Source: an uncultured Olsenella sp. (GTDB lineage: Bacteria; Actinomycetota; Coriobacteriia; Coriobacteriales; Atopobiaceae). Taken from it: a DNA stretch of 64,000 nt. The stretch's first letter is position 1. Each line of letters starts with the position of its first letter. The notes under the pieces are model-generated. The model had not been told where the DNA came from. It saw only the letters and a program-made list of their open reading frames with translations, and made no database searches. The stretch spans positions 1 through 64,000 of the forward strand of contig UQIF01000002.1 in the NCBI GenBank assembly GCA_900540955.1, given 5' to 3'. A program made the translations under genes and the position numbers. This document shows, in pieces, positions 61,961 through 64,000 of this stretch.

Positions 61961-63133
61961 CTAACGGCGCGTAAGCACCGCGACGGACTCGACGTGTTTG
62001 GTGTGGGGGAACATGTCGACCGGCGTGACGGACTCGATACGATAACCCTTACGTCGGATGTGCTCGAGGTCGCGGGCCTGGGTCTCCACGTTGCAGCTTA
62101 CGTAGACCACGCGCGCCGGCGCGAGCTCGGCCACGCCGTCGAGGAACTCGGCCGTGGAGCCTGCGCGCGGCGGGTCCATGAGCACGACGTCGAAGCCAAG
62201 CTCGCGGCCCTCGCGGGCCATCCATTCCGTGGCGTCGGCCGCAACGAAGCGGCACTTCTTGCCAAGGCCGTTGGCGGCGGCGTTCTTCTTTGCCGCCTTT
62301 ACGGCGCCTTCGACGCGCTCGACGCCCACGATCTCGGCGTCGCTTGCGGACGCGGCGCAGATTCCGATCGTGCCGCAGCCGCAGTAGGCGTCGAGCACGC
62401 GCTCGACGCCCTTGAGCGCCGCGCCCTCGATGGCCAGCCGGTAGAGCTCCTCGGTTTGGGCGGGGTTGGTCTGGTAGAAGGTCGTCGGGCCGATCTCGAA
62501 CGTGCAGCCCAGGAGCTTGTCGCGCATGGTGCCGGGACCCCAGAGCGTGTTGCTGGTAAAGCCGAGGATGGCGTTCGTGCGGCGCGTGTTCACGTTCTGC
62601 ACGATGCTGGTGACCTCGGGCGCCGCATCGCGGATCGCCGAGACGAACCTGCCCGGCTGGCGGAGCTGCGCGACGTTGGTGACCACGGTGAGGAGCACGT
62701 CGTCGGTCGCGTAGCCGCAGCGCACGACGGCGTGGCGAAGGACGCCCGTGCCCTTGTCCTCGTCGTAGGCGGGGATGTGCTGCTGCTCTGCCGCGCGGCC
62801 CACGGCGTTGAGGATGTGGCGCGCCCGCGGGTCTTCTGCCAGGCAGTCGCTGCAGCGGACGATCCGGTGGCTTCCGCGTGCGTAGAAGCCGCAGGCTATG
62901 CGCCCGCGCCCCGCGTGGGCGTAGGGGGTCGCGGCCTTGTGGCGATACGAGATGGGCTCGCCCTTCATGCCGACGATTTGCCGCAGCTCGCCCTTGTCGG
63001 CGGCGATCATGGTGCCAAGAAGGTCGTTGACCTGCTCCTGCTTGCGCCGCAGTTGGATGGTGTAGGGAACTGCGAGCCACTCGCAGCCGCCGCAGTCGCG
63101 CGCGATCGGGCATGTGTATGTACGGTAACCCAT
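61961..63133 (-). CDS. rlmD: 23S rRNA (uracil-C5)-methyltransferase, RlmD/TrmA family
   Basis: A 390-aa class I SAM-dependent m5U methyltransferase. An N-terminal 4Fe-4S site is indicated by Cys8, Cys14 and Cys17 (CPIARDCGGC), with a fourth Cys in CSDC near residue 95. SAM motif I is VLDAYCGCGTIGICA near residue 240, the MDPPRAG motif is near residue 315, and the catalytic Cys is in VYVSCNVET near residue 345. The TRAM domain of longer RlmD proteins is absent at the N terminus. The exact uridine target (U1939 or U747) cannot be read from sequence alone. Confidence 0.9.
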   Translation of the reverse strand: MGYRTYTCPIARDCGGCEWLAVPYTIQLRRKQEQVNDLLGTMIAADKGELRQIVGMKGEPISYRHKAATPYAHAGRGRIACGFYARGSHRIVRCSDCLAEDPRARHILNAVGRAAEQQHIPAYDEDKGTGVLRHAVVRCGYATDDVLLTVVTNVAQLRQPGRFVSAIRDAAPEVTSIVQNVNTRRTNAILGFTSNTLWGPGTMRDKLLGCTFEIGPTTFYQTNPAQTEELYRLAIEGAALKGVERVLDAYCGCGTIGICAASASDAEIVGVERVEGAVKAAKKNAAANGLGKKCRFVAADATEWMAREGRELGFDVVLMDPPRAGSTAEFLDGVAELAPARVVYVSCNVETQARDLEHIRRKGYRIESVTPVDMFPHTKHVESVAVLTRR

Positions 63134-63262
63134 GGGTATCCCCTCAGTCTTTGTTCGTCACTTCAGCATACACGAGGCTTAAGCTGGTGATATTGTCATC
63201 GCTCACCCCGCGACCCGAGTGCCGGCCGCGCAGGCGGGTATCGCGATCCGAAGGGGGCCGCT

Positions 63263-64000
63263 ATGGGAAGCTTGGGTAAGGTTGGCATTATCGGTTTGAG
63301 TCATGTGGGCGCGCATGTGGCGGACGTCCTTCTTTCTCACGGCGCGGTGGAAGAGCTGCGGTTTTGTGACCGCGACCTTAAGCTGTGCCACGCGCAGGCC
63401 AACGACATGCTCGACGCGATGGCCTACTACCCGCGCCGCGCGCGCGTGATCGACTGCGCGTGCGACTACGAAGATCTTGCCGAGTGCGACGTGATCGTGA
63501 ACGCCGCGGGGCACGTGGCTGCCTCGAAGACCAACCGCGACGCGGAGAATTTGCTGACGCCGGCCGAGGTCGCCACGTTCGCACCGCGCATCATGGCCGC
63601 CGGCTTCGACGGTGTGTGGGTGAGCATCGCAAACCCGTGCGATGTCGTGGCGCTTGAGCTGCAGCGCCAGACGGGGATGGATCCGCGGCGGATTATCGGT
63701 TCCGGCACCGCGCTCGACTCATCGCGACTGCGCCACGCCATCTCCGACGCCACCGGATACGACCCGGCGAGCGTCAACGCGTGGATGCTCGGTGAGCACG
63801 GCTTCAGCGAGTTCGCGTGCTTCAGCCACGCGGCCGTTGGGTGCCTGACGCTGGACGAGGTCGAGGCGCAGGCGGGTGTTGCGCTGGATCGCGCGGCTAT
63901 CGAGGAGGCGGCCACGCGCGGCGGGTACATCACAATGGCCGGAAAGTTCTGCACGGAGTACTCCGTCTCGCGCGCGGCGGCGCAGATCGTCGAGGCGGTG
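63263..64000 (+). CDS. L-lactate / L-2-hydroxyacid dehydrogenase, N-terminal part
   Basis: The first 246 codons of an NAD-dependent dehydrogenase of the LDH/MDH superfamily; the gene runs off the right edge. The Rossmann motif is VGIIGLSHVGAHVADVLLS near residue 6. The substrate-site region NAAGHVAASKTNRDAENLLT is near residue 84, and the catalytic His is in MLGEHGFSEF near residue 180. The ordering and the Asn-rich loop resemble L-2-hydroxyisocaproate dehydrogenases as much as classical lactate dehydrogenases. AAGGGGG precedes the ATG. The divergent neighbour is rlmD. Confidence 0.85.
   Translation, partial: MGSLGKVGIIGLSHVGAHVADVLLSHGAVEELRFCDRDLKLCHAQANDMLDAMAYYPRRARVIDCACDYEDLAECDVIVNAAGHVAASKTNRDAENLLTPAEVATFAPRIMAAGFDGVWVSIANPCDVVALELQRQTGMDPRRIIGSGTALDSSRLRHAISDATGYDPASVNAWMLGEHGFSEFACFSHAAVGCLTLDEVEAQAGVALDRAAIEEAATRGGYITMAGKFCTEYSVSRAAAQIVEAV

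Overview
This window looks like the replication-origin region of a high-GC Gram-positive gut anaerobe, most likely Collinsella or a close relative in the Coriobacteriia. That placement is inferred from recognised protein sequences, the rpmH/dnaA neighbourhood, giant FctA-type pilin-repeat surface proteins and the density of PTS genes; no search was run. Genes point away from a pivot at about 30.8-31.1 kb. Left of it nearly everything is on the minus strand (dnaA-dnaN-recF-dciA-gyrB-gyrA and beyond). Right of it most genes are on the plus strand (rpmH-rnpA-yidD-yidC-khpB-rsmG-parA-parB and beyond). This is the arrangement expected for bidirectional replication from oriC.

Layout. 1-2.1 kb: the start of rpsF, a DUF4013-like membrane protein with a zinc ribbon, and two tRNA-Ser genes. 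2.2-2.9 kb: a UPF0126/TRIC-type channel protein. 3.0-18.6 kb: two giant cell-wall-anchored proteins (about 2130 and 2072 aa) built from tandem pilin-type isopeptide domains, separated by typA and a small hypothetical gene. 18.9-19.8 kb: tRNA-Ala, tRNA-Ile and a bifunctional-nuclease family gene. 20-31 kb: the gyrA/gyrB/dciA/recF/dnaN/dnaA block plus an unusual ATPase-winged-helix protein, with clusters of 9-mers of the form TTTTCNACA that I read as lineage-specific DnaA boxes. 31-36.3 kb: rpmH to parB, with four perfect parS palindromes and a drop in GC content. 36.3-46.4 kb: rlmN, ddl, a DinG-type exonuclease-helicase and the purE-purF-purM-purN cluster, with a class B sortase gene inserted after purE.

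46.5-61.9 kb is a carbohydrate region with three adjacent PTS systems, each beside a different kind of regulator. They are a galactitol-type system beside a GntR protein, an ascorbate-type (ula) operon divergent from a DeoR protein, and a second ascorbate-type PTS with a PRD/BglG-type regulator inside the operon. The first ula operon encodes the lactonase UlaG and 3-epimerase UlaE, but UlaD and UlaF are not in the window; instead it has a cytosolic FG-GAP-like propeller protein and a HAD phosphatase. The window ends with rlmD and the start of an L-lactate/L-2-hydroxyacid dehydrogenase.

The items most worth following up are the origin architecture (variant DnaA boxes, HATPase-winged-helix protein, parS sites), the giant pilin-repeat proteins and their likely link to the class B sortase, the propeller gene framed by matching hairpins inside the ula operon, several unexplained intergenic inverted repeats, and a strongly over-represented 9-mer.
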